The notes beneath the pieces were generated by a model. That model made no database searches. It saw only the letters and a list, made by a program, of their open reading frames with translations, and was not told the DNA's origin. This document shows positions 1 through 11,344 of a stretch of 64,000 nt of DNA, one piece after another; the stretch's first letter is position 1; every line of letters starts with the position of its first letter. A program made the translations under genes and the position numbers. Origin of the DNA: Iris pallida (taxonomy: Eukaryota; Streptophyta; Magnoliopsida; Asparagales; Iridaceae); NCBI GenBank assembly GCA_029216955.1, contig JANAVB010015600.1:29658778-29722777 (forward strand), given 5' to 3'.

Positions 1-371
1 ATCAGTATTTCGGAAATCCGTACTTCTATTTTCAAATAGAAAGTACTAGCCCAAGGGAGGCTCGGAAATCAATGCATCTATTTCGACAGTAACATCAAAT
101 AGATGGTTTAGCCCAAGGGAGGCTCGGAATTCACAGCCTGATCCCAGGTTAACGGGATTGTTCACGGGAAGCATCTAGAGGATTATTCAGATTATTGTTC
201 TCAATTGCATTGTATTAGATTTCATCTTACTCCAAAAGTAGCTCATACCTACTTTAGGTAGGCAGTTTGCTCAAGGGAAGCAAATCTTACAGAAAGCTCA
301 AGGGAAGCTCGGAAATCTCACAATCCCTGGAGTAGGATGATGGTTACATGTGTCATTTTAGTAAAATTAAG

Positions 372-415
<44 letters not shown>

Positions 416-817
416 CATACATATATGCAGTAGCACAAGTCTTTTTAAAGAAAACCGCATATTTCAACTTTATTTATTTATATTTTATCGCCCTTGACCA
501 AGGACTTGCTTGTCGTTTCTAAACGACCTAGTTTTGTTCACTAGGTGAAGAAGAAGACGTCTCTGCTGAAGTATCGCCGCAATACCTCGAGGAGTAAACC
601 ATTGCTTGTAGCTAGGACTAGTACTTCTCAATCATTATGCAATTTGCTTTTGTAATAAATCTGTATAAGAATTGTTGAAAAGTTCCCTGTACAATATGCT
701 TAACGTTATGAAATTTCTGGTATTTTCCATTTTGCTGATATTACGGGCGACAATCGCGATTTCGGCGCGTAGCCTGGAGATGTGTTTCTGACGTCACCCG
801 GGAAGCGGGACGTGACA
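1..817 (+). mobile_element. 3' part of an LTR (element H), truncated by the window edge
   Basis: The right end, ...GGGACGTGACA at 817, has the CGTGACA terminus seen at the LTR ends of elements B and E. It cuts abruptly into the minus-strand gag reading frame of element D at 818. The stretch carries imperfect copies of CAAGGGAGGCTCGGAA near 52, 114, 270 and 297, a TA microsatellite, and an AATAAA near 654 that could be a poly(A) signal in plus orientation. There is no convincing coding sequence; the small open frame near 337-522 is mostly microsatellite. Orientation is inferred from the similarity of the terminus to B, and the TSD cannot be tested because the other end is outside the window. 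Confidence 0.45.
374..408. repeat. (TA)n microsatellite
   Basis: About 17 uninterrupted TA units lie within LTR fragment H, followed by a short impure tail of TA and CATA. Confidence 0.95.
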
Positions 818-1527
818 ATGAATCTCCTACTGTAGCAGATTTCGTTTTCGAACGGGTACCTTAGAAAACTCCTGTGGTGGGCACCCGCTTAGACGATAGT
901 CTCTTAGTCATAGTGGTTGAAACCTTCGAGCTGGAAGCATTGGTCTTCTTTCCTCTTCCATCAGCGAGGATTTTCTGAGCAGAGTTGCAGGAGACGACGG
1001 GAGGTGCCTCATCCTCTGAACATGTTTGTTGTAGTCTTTGGAAGACGGACCGCCGATCTTCTCGTACCGTTGCATTATTGCAACAGCAGTTGACGATGAC
1101 TTGGGTGCAGTGACGTCCGTAGGAGGACTCTTTGTACCCCGGGGCACCTTCTCTTTCCTTACGTTTGTGGAGGATGGCCTCACGCAAGTCATATGGGTCC
1201 GGATCGACCATGTTTGCTCCCTGGATTTTGGGAGACGTTTGGGAGCCTCTCTGTCCATTTGCCGCCGGGGGCTGGACTCGAGTGGTTCTGTACAACTTCC
1301 CAGCAGAGGCCCGCATAACAGTATGTGGGACTCTCGGATGGTCAGAGGTCGGATCAGCGGACCGAGCTTGCCAAGCTCGTGCTACCCTAGACTTCTTCAC
1401 TCTAGCGCATGAGGGCACATAGTAGGAAGAGTCTAAGTGGTGTTGGAGAGAATCAGACATGTTTTTTTGGGAGCACAAGAGATCAGGACCATAGGAGAGG
1501 CGGTCGAAGACAGAGCCGCGTGGAGTA

Positions 1528-1745
1528 TGCGTCATGCAGCTGGATTCAATAATCTTCATGCGGCTGGCAGTGGTAGCCGCATAGGTTTTCTCCATGCGGC
1601 TGGAAACCCTGGCCGCATGAGTGTTCTCCATGCGACTGGAAATCCTGGCCGCATGAGTATTATGCGTTTGGCTAGCAGTTTCAGTCGCATGGTTATCATT
1701 CATGCGGCTGGCAATCTTGGCCGCATGAGTCTTCGCTTTGCGGCT
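1528..1745 (-). repeat. Tandem repeat in gag of D built on CATGCGGC/GCCGCATG
   Basis: About six degenerate units encode peptides such as THAARISSRMEN and THAARVSSRMEK. At DNA level each unit contains ATGCGGCC and AGCCGCAT facing each other, a small inverted repeat. The same octamer fills the U3 region of the element's own LTR. Confidence 0.8.
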
Positions 1746-2128
1746 AGTGCCCTTGTTCGGTTTCTTTCTGGAGCACATAGAATCGCTCTTTGCCCCTGCA
1801 AGTCCAGCATCGTAGTACTTTCCTCTGCCGGACTTGGGGATAGCAGAGTCCTCTATGGCTTGAAGTGGGGCTGCACGAGAGTCGCCTTCGCCGTCTTGGG
1901 TAGCAGAGAGTACTCCGTCCATGGCCTGGGGAGGAGCAAATGATTTTGGCCTCCACTCCCTGCGAGCCTTCTTTGTGCGAGCGTGCTTCTGGACCGGGCC
2001 AGCGCTTCCTTCGGAGAGCATTTCTTCGAACGCCTGTTGGTCAAAGCGGACGACCATCTTCTGTTGCGTGGAGCCAAGTTTGGTTGTATCCGATTGCGTC
2101 ACCAACTCCTCAGCCGTGGAGAAGTTTG

Positions 2129-2146
2129 TCTCCAGCAGAGTCGCCA
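2129..2146 (-). other. Primer binding site of D (tRNA-Arg type), inside the gag frame
   Basis: The minus strand reads TGGCGACTCTGCTGGAGA, three bases after the LTR end. It is complementary, with few mismatches, to the 3' end of plant tRNA-Arg of the GACTCCG... type (recalled, not searched). It is translated as part of MANTMATLLE. Confidence 0.8.
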
Positions 2147-2149
2147 TCG

Positions 2150-3504
2150 TGTTTGCCATGAAATATAAAAGAACAGAACAATTATCGGAGGACTAGACTT
2201 TTACTTCACAATACAAACTAGCTTGTACAAAGAAAGCCTAGGGACGAAAGCCTAGGTGCAGCAATCTAAGTACAATTGTTTATTTTAGATTCTGGGGGTG
2301 ACGATAGAGGCTCGGGAAAGCGACGGCCGCTCTGCCTTACTCCTTGGACGATCGGGTGCAGCCTTGGCTCTGTAGAAGGACTGCTTGGCGTTGGTGAAGA
2401 AATACTCTTCTTTCGATCTCTGTGTATTCTCTCTCTAGATCTCTGGATCTCTGGATCTCTGTGTTATCTTCTTCTTTTTTTATCAGAGAATCTTCTTTTT
2501 TCGCAAGGGAATGGCACCTTGCTATTTATAAGAGTGGGGGGCATCATTAGGGTTTGCAATGATTGCCCATTCTCAAAAGTCGGCGGCTAGGGATCACTGA
2601 ATCTGGGCCGTTCATCTTGAATATAAGAGATATGAGCAATTAATGTGATTGCATCAAATCTTTTGTGGGTAATTAATGATGATTGACATAAATCCTCCTG
2701 ATTTGTCATGCCAATCTCGGATTTCCCGCTACGTGTCATTGATTTGCTGGATTGCAAATGATCTGATTTGATCCCAATATTTTATTGGGATTTGTTGATG
2801 GACTTCGATAGATTTGATGCTACGTGTCCACTATCATGCCACGTGTCTTAACCGTGAGCCACTGAGGAAATCTGAGCCGCATGAGGATTGCTCCCCATTG
2901 AGCCGCATGAGGCTGACCGCATGTCAAGGCTGCTTGGGAGTGACCCCTGAACATTTGAACCGCATAGTGATGATCTGAGTCGCATGAGCGTAGGCGGCCA
3001 CATAATGGGTAGCTTCTTCGTGAGCCGCATGAAGATAGTCCTCGTGAGCCGCATGGGGTAGCCTCTGCTTGAGCCGTATAAGACAGCTTCGGCCTGAGCC
3101 GCATGGGACAGCTTCGGCCTGAGCCGCATGGGGGTGGTCTTTGCTCGAGCCGCATGCGACTGTCCATGTGTCAAGGCCGCCTGACAGTTTCTGGATCTCG
3201 GAGGATCGTGTCAGAGATTTCCTTCGTTTCCTTAGGAGTCTGCCATTATGACGGAGTCATAATTGTATCTTTGTGTCAGAGCTGTTATTTGTCAGAGCTG
3301 TCAGCCGTCAAGGCATTAAATGCAGTAAAGGACAAAGGGAAGAGCTTTTTGCAGGCCACGTGGCTCCCCTCTGAGTCGCATAGAACTTATCTGAGCCGCA
3401 TAGACGCTTGAGCCGTATGGATCCTTGAGCCGCATGAGCTCTCTGAGCCGCATGGGTCTCCCTGGCCGCATGGATCTTTCTTTATTCTTTTCCATGCTTC
3501 TACA
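2150..3504 (-). mobile_element. 5' LTR of Tat-lineage element D
   Basis: On the minus strand the LTR starts TGTAGAAGCATGG at 3504 and ends ATGGCAAACA at 2150, the same termini as element F. It is 1,355 bp. A TATA box (minus TTATAAATAG, plus 2522-2531) lies about 370 bp before the LTR end. The segment upstream of it holds the GAGCCGCATG array. At 3505 LINE coding sequence begins abruptly, so D inserted into the LINE. The expected second TSD copy (GGCAG if 5 bp) is outside the window. Confidence 0.85.
2870..3480 (-). repeat. GAGCCGCATG motif array in the U3 of D
   Basis: Roughly fifteen copies of CCGCATG or its one-base variants, plus two CCGTATG forms, are scattered over about 600 bp, many as GAGCCGCATGRG. 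The spacing is irregular (about 14-60 bp). They lie upstream of the LTR TATA box in element orientation. Confidence 0.9.
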
Positions 3505-4848
3505 GGCAGGATAGACCAAGAGATCAGATATCATGAAGGAAAATTGACACAAATCCAGTTACAACCTCCTTCAGAAGATGCATATCAAGAGGAAAGATCT
3601 ACTCAAATTATTCTTAACAAACTCTATCTTCAGAAAGAACTATATTGGAAGCAGAGATCTAACATTATCTGGCTTAAAGAAGGTGATAGGAACACACGCT
3701 TCTTCCATCTTTCATCCACAATGAGGAAACAACGAAATGTAATCCATAGTATCATCAATGAAGATAGAGTTCAAGTCTCAGAGCATAAAAAAATATCAGA
3801 TACTTTCATAGCACATTTCAGCCCTTTGTTTCAAGAGAAGGAAACAAGTCCAATCCCTGAACATATACTTGCAGAACTTCCATCTATTTTAGGTTCAGAA
3901 AATGAGAGTATTTGTGCTATTCCACATCCAGAAGAGATCGAAGCAGTTATCTAAAGCATGAGTCCATATAAGGCTCCTGTCCTGGATGGATACCCTGCCT
4001 GTTTTTATCAAAAGTGCCGGAAACAAATTAGAGGTGAGGTATCCACTCTCATTCAAAAAAATTCATCTCTGCAACCATGCCTCCATTGCTTAATCACACT
4101 TATATCGCCCTCATTCCAAAATTGCAATTTCCATCCAAACCAGTTCACTACAGACCCATAGCTCTTTGCAATGTCATGTACAAAATCATATCCAAAATTC
4201 TTGCCAATAGGTTACGACCTTTTATGCATAAATTGATCAGTCCCAATCAAAATGCATTTGTGTCGAATAGATATATTGGTGACAGTATTGTTGTTGCTCA
4301 GGAACTTATCCTTTCAATTTCCAAATTCTCATCCAAAAACAGTGCCTTTTCATTCAAAGTTGATATGTCAAAAGCTTATGATAGATTGGGATAGGGAATT
4401 ATTAGTCAATCGATTCGTGGATTTGGAATCACTGGGAAATCTCATGATCTCATAATGCAATGTGTGACTACTCCTACATTAGCAATTCTTATCAATGGTG
4501 AACCTACTAAAGCTTTCTCTCCTGGTCGGGGCATCCGACAGGGATGTCCATTGTCACCTTTTCTATTCATCTTAACTATGGAGATTCTATCTACATTTAT
4601 CAATATCATGGTTCGACAGTCTTTGTATGACAGTCTCAACTTTCAATCATCAAAACACAATTACACACACCTAGCTTTTGCTGATGATCTTCTCATATTT
4701 GGAAAATGATCCTTACATAATATTGCTCAATTGAAAATCATCCTTAATACATTTGAAAATTGGTCCGGCCAAAATATCAACTTTGAGAAATCCTCAATCT
4801 TTTTCAGCAAACAAATAGATCCAATCATGAGGGAACTATATCTGAATC
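3505..4848 (+). pseudogene. LINE (L1-type) ORF2, central part: linker and reverse transcriptase
   Basis: Translated fragments in several frames show the region just before RT (ELYWKQRSN..W..GDRNTRFFH), then YRPIALCNVMYKIISK, NRYIGDS, DMSKAYDR, the GCPLSPFLF block and the catalytic FADD motif near 4678-4690. These are in the order of plant L1 reverse transcriptases. The frame is broken by stops (for example after AVI at 3952-3954 and after the AYDRLG region near 4393) and by frameshifts near 4060. The endonuclease part is absent because element D joins at 3504. The 3' part resumes at 30347 after element B. It is an old, dead copy. Confidence 0.85.
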
Positions 4849-5589
4849 TGTAACTCCACTTCCCCATTTATTTTTGAGAAATTAAAAGTTTCTAATAATC
4901 ATTATAGGTTTTGATTGAGTATTTAAAATTTTAGTAAATATTTTAGATATTAGATATTTATCTATTTTGGAGGGAATTTAATTTAGGAGCATTTTCAATT
5001 TCAAAAATGGTTATAACCAATTTAGTGGTCCCCTCATCCTTGTTTTTTTTTAAAAAAAAATAAAATAATAATTATAATAATTTTACTATTTTTCAACAGT
5101 TCTGTAATATTCGAAAAGGAGAGGGGGCTTTCTGAAAGTTTTTCTTTATTCAAAGGACTTTTACAAAAATGCATGATAGTGGGAGGGGGTTATTGTAAAG
5201 TTTACTTTTTCCCTTTTCATTCGATTAGAGAGAGAATGAGAGCAGCTCGACTCTCTTCCGAAATTTCCTTTCCCAAATTTTGGGTGGCCAAACCCTAACC
5301 CTAATTTCTTCGAAGACGGCATCTTCGAAGACGGCAACGGTGACGGTGGTGGGTTGCTCCTCCAGAAGCGACCTCTTCCCGACCATGGTGTGATGTCCTC
5401 CACCGCGGATCTCCTTCGACGACTCCTTCTTCGACACGATGGCGACTCTCCACCACGCGCGGATCAGTTCCCGGCGAGCGACGACCTCGACGACGGTGAC
5501 GACGACCTCGATGGCGACGCTGGTGAGCATTCCTTACCAGGCGGGTTCCTCCGACCTTCACAACCGCAGCAGCGCTGTAGTCCACCGGT

Positions 5590-5700
5590 GGTCATCAACG
5601 ACGACGGCGATGGTGGTGTTCCGACTCGACGACGACGGCGATAGTGGTGTTCCGACTCGACGACGACGGCGATAGTGGTGTTCCGACTCGACGACGGCAA
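5590..5700 (+). repeat. 31-bp tandem repeat in LTR of B
   Basis: Three copies of a unit containing GATAGTGGTGTTCCGACTC recur at a 31-bp step (GTTCCGACTC at 5618, 5649, 5680). The same array is in the 3' LTR near 24795-24885. Confidence 0.9.
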
Positions 5701-7859
5701 TGGTGGCCGACTATTCCTCCGAACGGCGGCGTGTGATCCGATCGGCAACGTTTCTCCACCGCTGACGACCGCAGCATCATCAGATTTAGGTCGCCGACGA
5801 GTATGCTACGATCTGGTGAGTTCTCGATCCTCCTCTTCGTCGATTATGTGTTCCAGTGGTCCAATCGTAATCAATTGGTATGAATTGTTCAGATCTAGTG
5901 AATTCGTGTTTATGTTGGGTCGGACAGGGGATTGTGTCAGATACACAGGGAATCCTATTCTTCAGGTATTTTTCCTATCCCTCTCAATGTTGTAGACTAT
6001 TTGCTGCAAATTGAATGATATAGTTTTGGTCAGGAATGGTATGGGTAGCGGTGTCGACCCTAGCTCGTAGCATGTGTGCGTGTCCAGAATACTGTTCGTG
6101 TCCAGCAGTTGTTGTGTTCGATATCGATCGTGTTTTGACGTATGGGTTCGTGTTCTGCTGTGGTTACCTTCAAATTCAGCGTGTGTTCTCAAAGGTTGAG
6201 TCGTGTGCTAGGATTTTGAGTTGCAGAGCAGTGGCTATTTTCCTTTTAATCTTGACTACAATTAAATTGTATATTCCTTGATCAGATTGTATATTCTTTT
6301 AGGTAATGTGTATATGTTTTGACATTTTTGAATATTTTCTGGGACCTTTGTCTTCAATTCTCTAATTTGGATTATTTCGAATATCTGGGATTGGGTTTTC
6401 TGTCGATTTGGGTCTGGTTTTCTCAAACTGTGGAGAGTAGTTGCTTTGTTAGTTCATAGCTGGTATTTTCATAAGGAGGCATTGTGTTGGTTGCAGGATT
6501 TGGTGTCGCATTTGTGTGCGTATCTATTTATGTTCGTGACTGACACTAGGAGTTGTGTGTAGGAGACCGGGTAGCGGGAATGAAGATTTGAATTCAGTAT
6601 AGTTGATTCTAATTCTTCTAATGAGTACAGGTTGCGGAGGCTTCGAGTTTGTGATTAGTTTATATTTTGTTGAAGTCTGGAAGTAGAACATTGGTGCAAC
6701 TTTGAGATTTTGATTTCCATGTGACCTTGTAAATATAGGTTGGGGTGGCATGATTGGCAGGCCTGTAGGCTAGATGTGTTTTTGAAGTTTTATTCTTTAT
6801 ATTTTTGAGATTTGTTTGAACATTTTGTTTGATTATGCTCGTGTCCAATGTTGGGATGTCATGGGCTGGGATTGAAGTTGCAAGAGCGCACGAATAGGAA
6901 ATTGAACTTCTGTATACTGGGACGGGATTTTTTCTTTATTTGAATAATCTGTTAAAAAGGTGGATTTAATGACTTTTAACTTCTAATTCCCTGAGCTTGT
7001 CTTCAATTGGATTTATCTGAATACTCTTAAAAATTTTCTCTCAAATGTTTTGAACTCGTGTGGAATTGCTACATTCGAATAAGTCATGACTTGAAAAGGT
7101 GGAGTCTGAGAGTGTTGGCAGGAAGGGGATTCAAATGCTATGATATGTGTTGGTTGGGTTCATTATGTGGAAGTGATGAGTTGAAATCAATGCTAGTGAA
7201 TTCATGTTTTATGTTATGCTATTTTGACTGCTATAGAATCCTTTAAATGGTACCTTGTAGTAAATCACTCCAGAATGATATATTGTAGGTATGTTTAAAT
7301 ATTTTATGTGTACTATTTTAGAAAGGGAATAGTATTTCTGATACAACATTGGAATATTGTTCACACATATATAGCTAGGGTATGTGTACTAGTTAGTTAG
7401 CATTACTTTAGATATAGTTACCTTATTGGAAAAAAGAGGATAATTAGCTAGTTTTAACTAATGTAGTGGATTAGAACTTAACCAACTTGTATCAAATATT
7501 AACAGGAGGACATCTAGCTTCGATCTTCACCCGTACTTTCCTGGAGCAAGGCAAGTACATTCTATGGTCTTGTGCATTTCATTATATCATGTGCTTTCTT
7601 GATTGACACATTACAACACGTCATGTACTTTCTGGTGCTCATGTTCCTTGTGCTTATTACTTGTACCTGGGGTGGGAAAATATACTATTTATGTGACCAA
7701 ACCCAAGAAACAACTCAGGTATGTTTAGCTTAGACCCCGCATCGTGCACGCGGGTCCTAAGCCGTACCATTCATGTGCTTTCATGTGCTTACCCCTAGCC
7801 GGTCACATACTTAGTTATACTTCAAATATAGTACACACATGCAGGAGATATACCTTGTA

Positions 7860-8035
7860 CTTATTTCCTGTGATTCCATGATACCATGTTCTTTCATATG
7901 CTTACATATCATGTACTTTCATGTTCTTACATACCATGTTCTTTCATGTACTTTACACACCATGTTCTTTCATGTACTTATTCACATGTTCTTTCCTGTA
8001 CTTTCCATGTTTTCTTGTACTTTCATATCATGATT
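7860..8035 (+). repeat. Degenerate CATGTTCTTTC / CATGTACTTTC repeat in LTR of B
   Basis: About eight short irregular units alternate CATGTTCTTTC, CATGTACTT and ACATACCATG. The array is repeated in the 3' LTR near 29785-29940. Confidence 0.8.
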
Positions 8036-8689
8036 TCTTGTTCATTACCTAGAACTGTACTTTGCTCCGCTCCTGAATAGGATATGTTGCAGGAATGCTT
8101 GCAGGTCATTGTTCTACTCTATGGGCCAGAGCCCAGGATTTAGCTGAGCAGGATGAGGCTTAGCTTGAGGCTTCAGGTTTAGATTACTTAGCTTTACTTT
8201 GAGATATTGACTTTAGAGTTCATAGCACTTTTCATTCCTGTTGATTCTGGTACATTATGATATCTGGATTTGTGGATTATGGTGATCATTCTGGGATACG
8301 TTTTTAGATGCTGTGATTCTATACTTTCATGTTTATCTGGTTAGTTTTCTCTAGCTTGGTACAGCTTACTTCGTCGTGTCTAAACGACGAAGGCTGGGCG
8401 TGTCCGACTCGTGTCCGATTATTCGAGAGCGGGTCGTGACATATTTTTAGTGGTGGCCCATGCAGGTCTATCCTAATGGTACCTAGGTCTTAGCGTACTA
8501 TTGGGGGACTTGATTTATACTAGGGAAACTTGATCACAGCATAGAAAAATCGAAAAATAAGGGTATATCAGGTATATCAGGTGTATCAGGTATTTTAATA
8601 TTCTATAAACACTTGTTGTATGTAGGTCTAGGTTATTTTAACAGTTTTTTATTTTTCAGTTAGTTCAAAAGCACGCGACACCGGAACAG

Positions 8690-9480
8690 TCGATCCACCT
8701 ATACTTGAGGTCTTCAAGCTTCCATCCCGCAGGTCGTCCCTACTATCCCCATGGGTAGTACGTGGTTGATGGAGATGATTGAAGAGTTCCTTGATACCAG
8801 AGAGAGCAAGCCGTCATTTTCCAAGCCAGACTTGTGAATGCAATTTTTGAGCCAGAAAAGACTTATGCTTTCCAGACTTCCAGACCTTTGGACTTCTCCG
8901 ACACCGATCACATATCTTACATCGAGGAACAGATCGAGAACCTGGAGTCGCAACTGAAGATCATCCAAGTTTTGAAGGATCCGACTCCTCTGAAGACTGA
9001 AGCCACTAGCCAAGAGATCCACAATATAACACAGACAATGGAATGAGACGGAAAGCTGAAGCACATAAGAGACATGAAGACTTATGACGAAGACAACAAC
9101 TAGCTTGGACCCGCAAAGCATCACAACACTCAGTCAGTATTTCTTCGGTCACGTCACCAGTCACGTCATCGGGAATAGTTCTCAACAGCCTGCACGCTAG
9201 CAGACGTATACTCCTATCAGAGGCTCTGCGTTTCAGCCCTAGCGGGAGATCCAGACTCAGATTCAGATGATAACCAATTGCAATTTCTGCCACCGCTCGA
9301 GACACCATTACGACGAATGCCACAAAAGACGGAGACTACGCTTGTACTGCAGATCGCCTGCCCACCAAGTCAAGAACTGCCCGGAGGCCACTGATCACGC
9401 TGCCCAAGGACGAACGCGAGAAGCACTAGGACTACAACAAGGGGGACCCGCCTCTCCAGATTCAATAATCATATGAAGCA
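8690..9480 (+). pseudogene. gag remnant of element B with zinc knuckles
   Basis: A degenerate, frame-broken stretch. Near 9279-9390 it encodes CNFCHRSRHHYDEC, an intact CX2CX4HX4C zinc knuckle. A second, damaged knuckle follows (YCRSPAHQVKNC) that has lost its first Cys. Such knuckles bind RNA in the nucleocapsid part of gag. The upstream part (8834-9046) reads as an acidic, possibly helical segment with no recognisable motif. The gag core cannot be aligned by eye. The stretch ends at the insertion of element A (TSD at 9695-9699). Confidence 0.6.
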
Positions 9481-9699
9481 CTACCGCAGGGATCAACCTA
9501 TGTCAGGACAATTGAAGAAATTGAAGTGATTCCAGTCCCGAAGAAACACTGAAGATAGACTGAAGACAGAAGATTTCTTTTGCATGGTTGGGAAAACCAT
9601 GTATCTTGATTAATAATCCAGTCTTTCCTTAAATTCCTCCTAACACGTTGATCATTTCTTGAAACTTCTTGTTTCTATTTTGGAACCTTGATTGATGTT

Positions 9700-10648
9700 T
9701 GTAGGCCTCAAAAATGAAGTCACGCTGAGTTGATCAGAACAAGTCACACAGAGTGATCCGAGAAGCAGCACAAAAGATACGCTAAGTTCTGTCCGGCCAT
9801 CTCCTTTAGAAGTCACGCAGAGACAGCTCAGCCATACGTCAGAATCATAATGACTAACAACACAACAGTCGAGAAACGTCTCCTCGTATGCCACGTATAC
9901 ACAGAACTCGAGAGATCACAGCCGTCTTTTACAATCTTCCTTAGCAAGACTCACTCTTCACCAAGTTGGCGTGACTTTGGGTCTTATCTTCATTTAATGC
10001 GGCTGACAATATAATCAATGTCAGAGATTTTGTGTCAGACAAAGCGTGCCAAATCAAGACAGCTGACGGTTTGCGTGGATTCTGAACCTTCTCCTTCCTC
10101 AAAACATTGCGTGACTTTTGAGTTATTCTTCTCAAAGCCTGCGTGAATTCTGAAGTATTCTTCTTCAAAGCTTGCATGGATTTCGCCTTCAACGAGTCTG
10201 CGTCAACGAATCTGCGTGGATTTTTGCCTTCAGCAAGTCAGCGTGGATTTCATTTCAACTGGAGTACGTGGCAGCCATGCCACCAATCTCTCTCTCGCGT
10301 GCCTAGTAACTTGTACACGACCCATGCAATGATGCCATGTGTCCAACAGTTACGGGCCACGTCCAGTAACTACTCACTAACCCTGCGTGTATTTAGAGTC
10401 TGCGTGACTTTTCAAGTGCACCAGTGGTGAGGTAGTTATCTTTCCAGTTACTTTTTTTTGACTCTATAAATAGATTTCTTTTTTTCTCATTCATTGTACA
10501 GATACATTGATATCTACTGTCAAAATTTTGAGAGCTTTTCTTCTTCGCATAGTCCAAGGGATAAAGCGATCGTCTTCTAGATCGGATTCCTACAGTTGTA
10601 ATTTTCCCAGAAACACAACAAATAAAGAGAATTTCTTTATGGAAAACA
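9700..10648 (+). mobile_element. 5' LTR of element A
   Basis: It starts TGTAGGCCTC and ends ATGGAAAACA. The start codon used by gag is therefore the first three of the last ten bases of the LTR. U3 (to about 10460) holds repeated GCGTGACTT, GCGTGGATT and AGTCACGC words on both strands. R-U5 follows the TATA box at 10464. Confidence 0.95.
10464..10473 (+). promoter_or_regulatory. LTR TATA box of element A
   Basis: CTATAAATAG lies about 175 bp before the gag ATG (10639). The same box is in the 3' LTR at 21266-21275. Transcription would be expected to start about 30 bp downstream, giving a leader of about 140 nt. Confidence 0.8.
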
Positions 10649-10651
10649 AAT

Positions 10652-10669
10652 TGGCGACTCTGCTGGGGA
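10652..10669 (+). other. Primer binding site of A (tRNA-Arg type), translated as part of gag
   Basis: TGGCGACTCTGCTGGGGA starts three bases after the LTR end. It is complementary to the 3' end of a plant tRNA-Arg (acceptor GACTCCG...; recalled from general knowledge) except for one site. It falls in frame within MENKLATLLG. Confidence 0.85.
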
Positions 10670-10966
10670 AAACCATCTCCTCTTCTGAGATGGAAACAAC
10701 TCAATGCGACACTTTGTCAATCGGCTCGACGAAGAAGGTGATGACGATCAAATTCGATCAACTCGTCTATGAAGAAATACAGCGGGCTAAGGGTGGCAAG
10801 CCCACTCCAGCCTCCATCATCACTGCCAAGTCGACACTTTGTCTATGTCCCTAAGAATCAGTTGGCAGTCAATGGTGAAGTCTCTGCCATAGTGTCTACT
10901 CCTAACACTGGCAAGAACTCCATTGCAAGCACGCACACTCTTGTGCGCTCGAAGATGACAGTAACT

Positions 10967-11344
10967 AAAAGTCACGCTGACAGTACTGGCTCCTTAGCCG
11001 AATCTGTTCCAGCGTGCAAATTCAACTCTAAAAGTCACGCTGACAGTACTGGCTCCTTAGCCGAATCTGTTCCAGCGTGCAAATTCAACTCTAAAAGTCA
11101 CGCTGACAGTACTGGCTCCTTAGCCGAATCTGTTCCAGTGTGCAAATTCAACTCTAAAAGTCACGCTGATAGTACTGGCTCCTTAGCCAAATCTATTCCA
11201 GTGTGCAATCCCACATTCAAAAGTCACGCTGACAGTACTGGCTCCTTAGCCAAATCTGTTCCAGCGTATAATTCTAAAATCAAAAGTCACGCTAACAGCT
11301 CTGGTTCTTTAGCCAAATCTGTTTCAGCATGTATTTCATCAGAG
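10967..11344 (+). repeat. 63-bp tandem repeat in gag of A, each unit starting AAAAGTCACGCT
   Basis: Six units start at 10967, 11030, 11093, 11156, 11219 and 11282, an exact 63-bp step that keeps the frame. The first three are almost identical at DNA level; the last three diverge except for the AAAAGTCACGCT head. That head contains the AGTCACGC word of the element's U3. Confidence 0.95.

Larger units (their letters stand above)
818..2159 (-). pseudogene. N-terminal gag fragment of Tat-lineage element D
   Basis: The frame opens at ATG 2159 (MANTMATLLE), aligned with the gag starts of element F (MANKLATLLG) and A (MENKLATLLG). It runs 432 codons to TAA at 861-863. The same frame continues past that stop with residues matching F (TGVF, stop, GTRS against SGVFEGTRS) until it is cut at 818 by LTR H, so the stop is a nonsense mutation at a Glu codon. 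It contains only the long N-terminal extension of gag: a basic segment, a tandem peptide repeat around residues 140-210, two SVFxRL motifs and a Cys cluster (VNCCC). The gag core, protease and pol are missing because H and the window edge intervene. The function of the extension is not known to me. It is a broken fragment of a retroelement. Confidence 0.85.
4849..8441 (+). mobile_element. 5' LTR of element B
   Basis: It starts TGTAACTCCACTTCCC and ends GCGGGTCGTGACA, 3,593 bp. It is nearly the same as the 3' copy without C. Notable content: a telo-box-like AAACCCTAACCCTAA near 5290-5305, a GC-rich segment (about 5290-5800) rich in CGACGACGG words, AT-rich sequence (6300-7700), and a CATGTTCTTTC-type repeat (7860-8035). 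The short open frames here change with the repeats and are not supported as genes. Confidence 0.9.

Noticed and set aside
5225..5780. Overlapping open frames in the GC-rich part of the B LTR (also 24362-24965)
   Set aside because: Composition and the 31-bp repeat explain them; frames are low complexity (Arg/Asp/Ser runs) on both strands and differ between the two LTRs.
7839..8080. Hydrophobic 64-codon frames rich in Phe, Cys and Tyr (also 29650-29986)
   Set aside because: Translation of the CATGTTCTTTC repeat, overlapping in several frames.
10513..10648. Gag of A starting at an upstream Met near 10507
   Set aside because: Upstream residues are not conserved in D and F, whereas MENKLATLLG at 10639 aligns with both; the upstream codon is probably at or near the transcription start.
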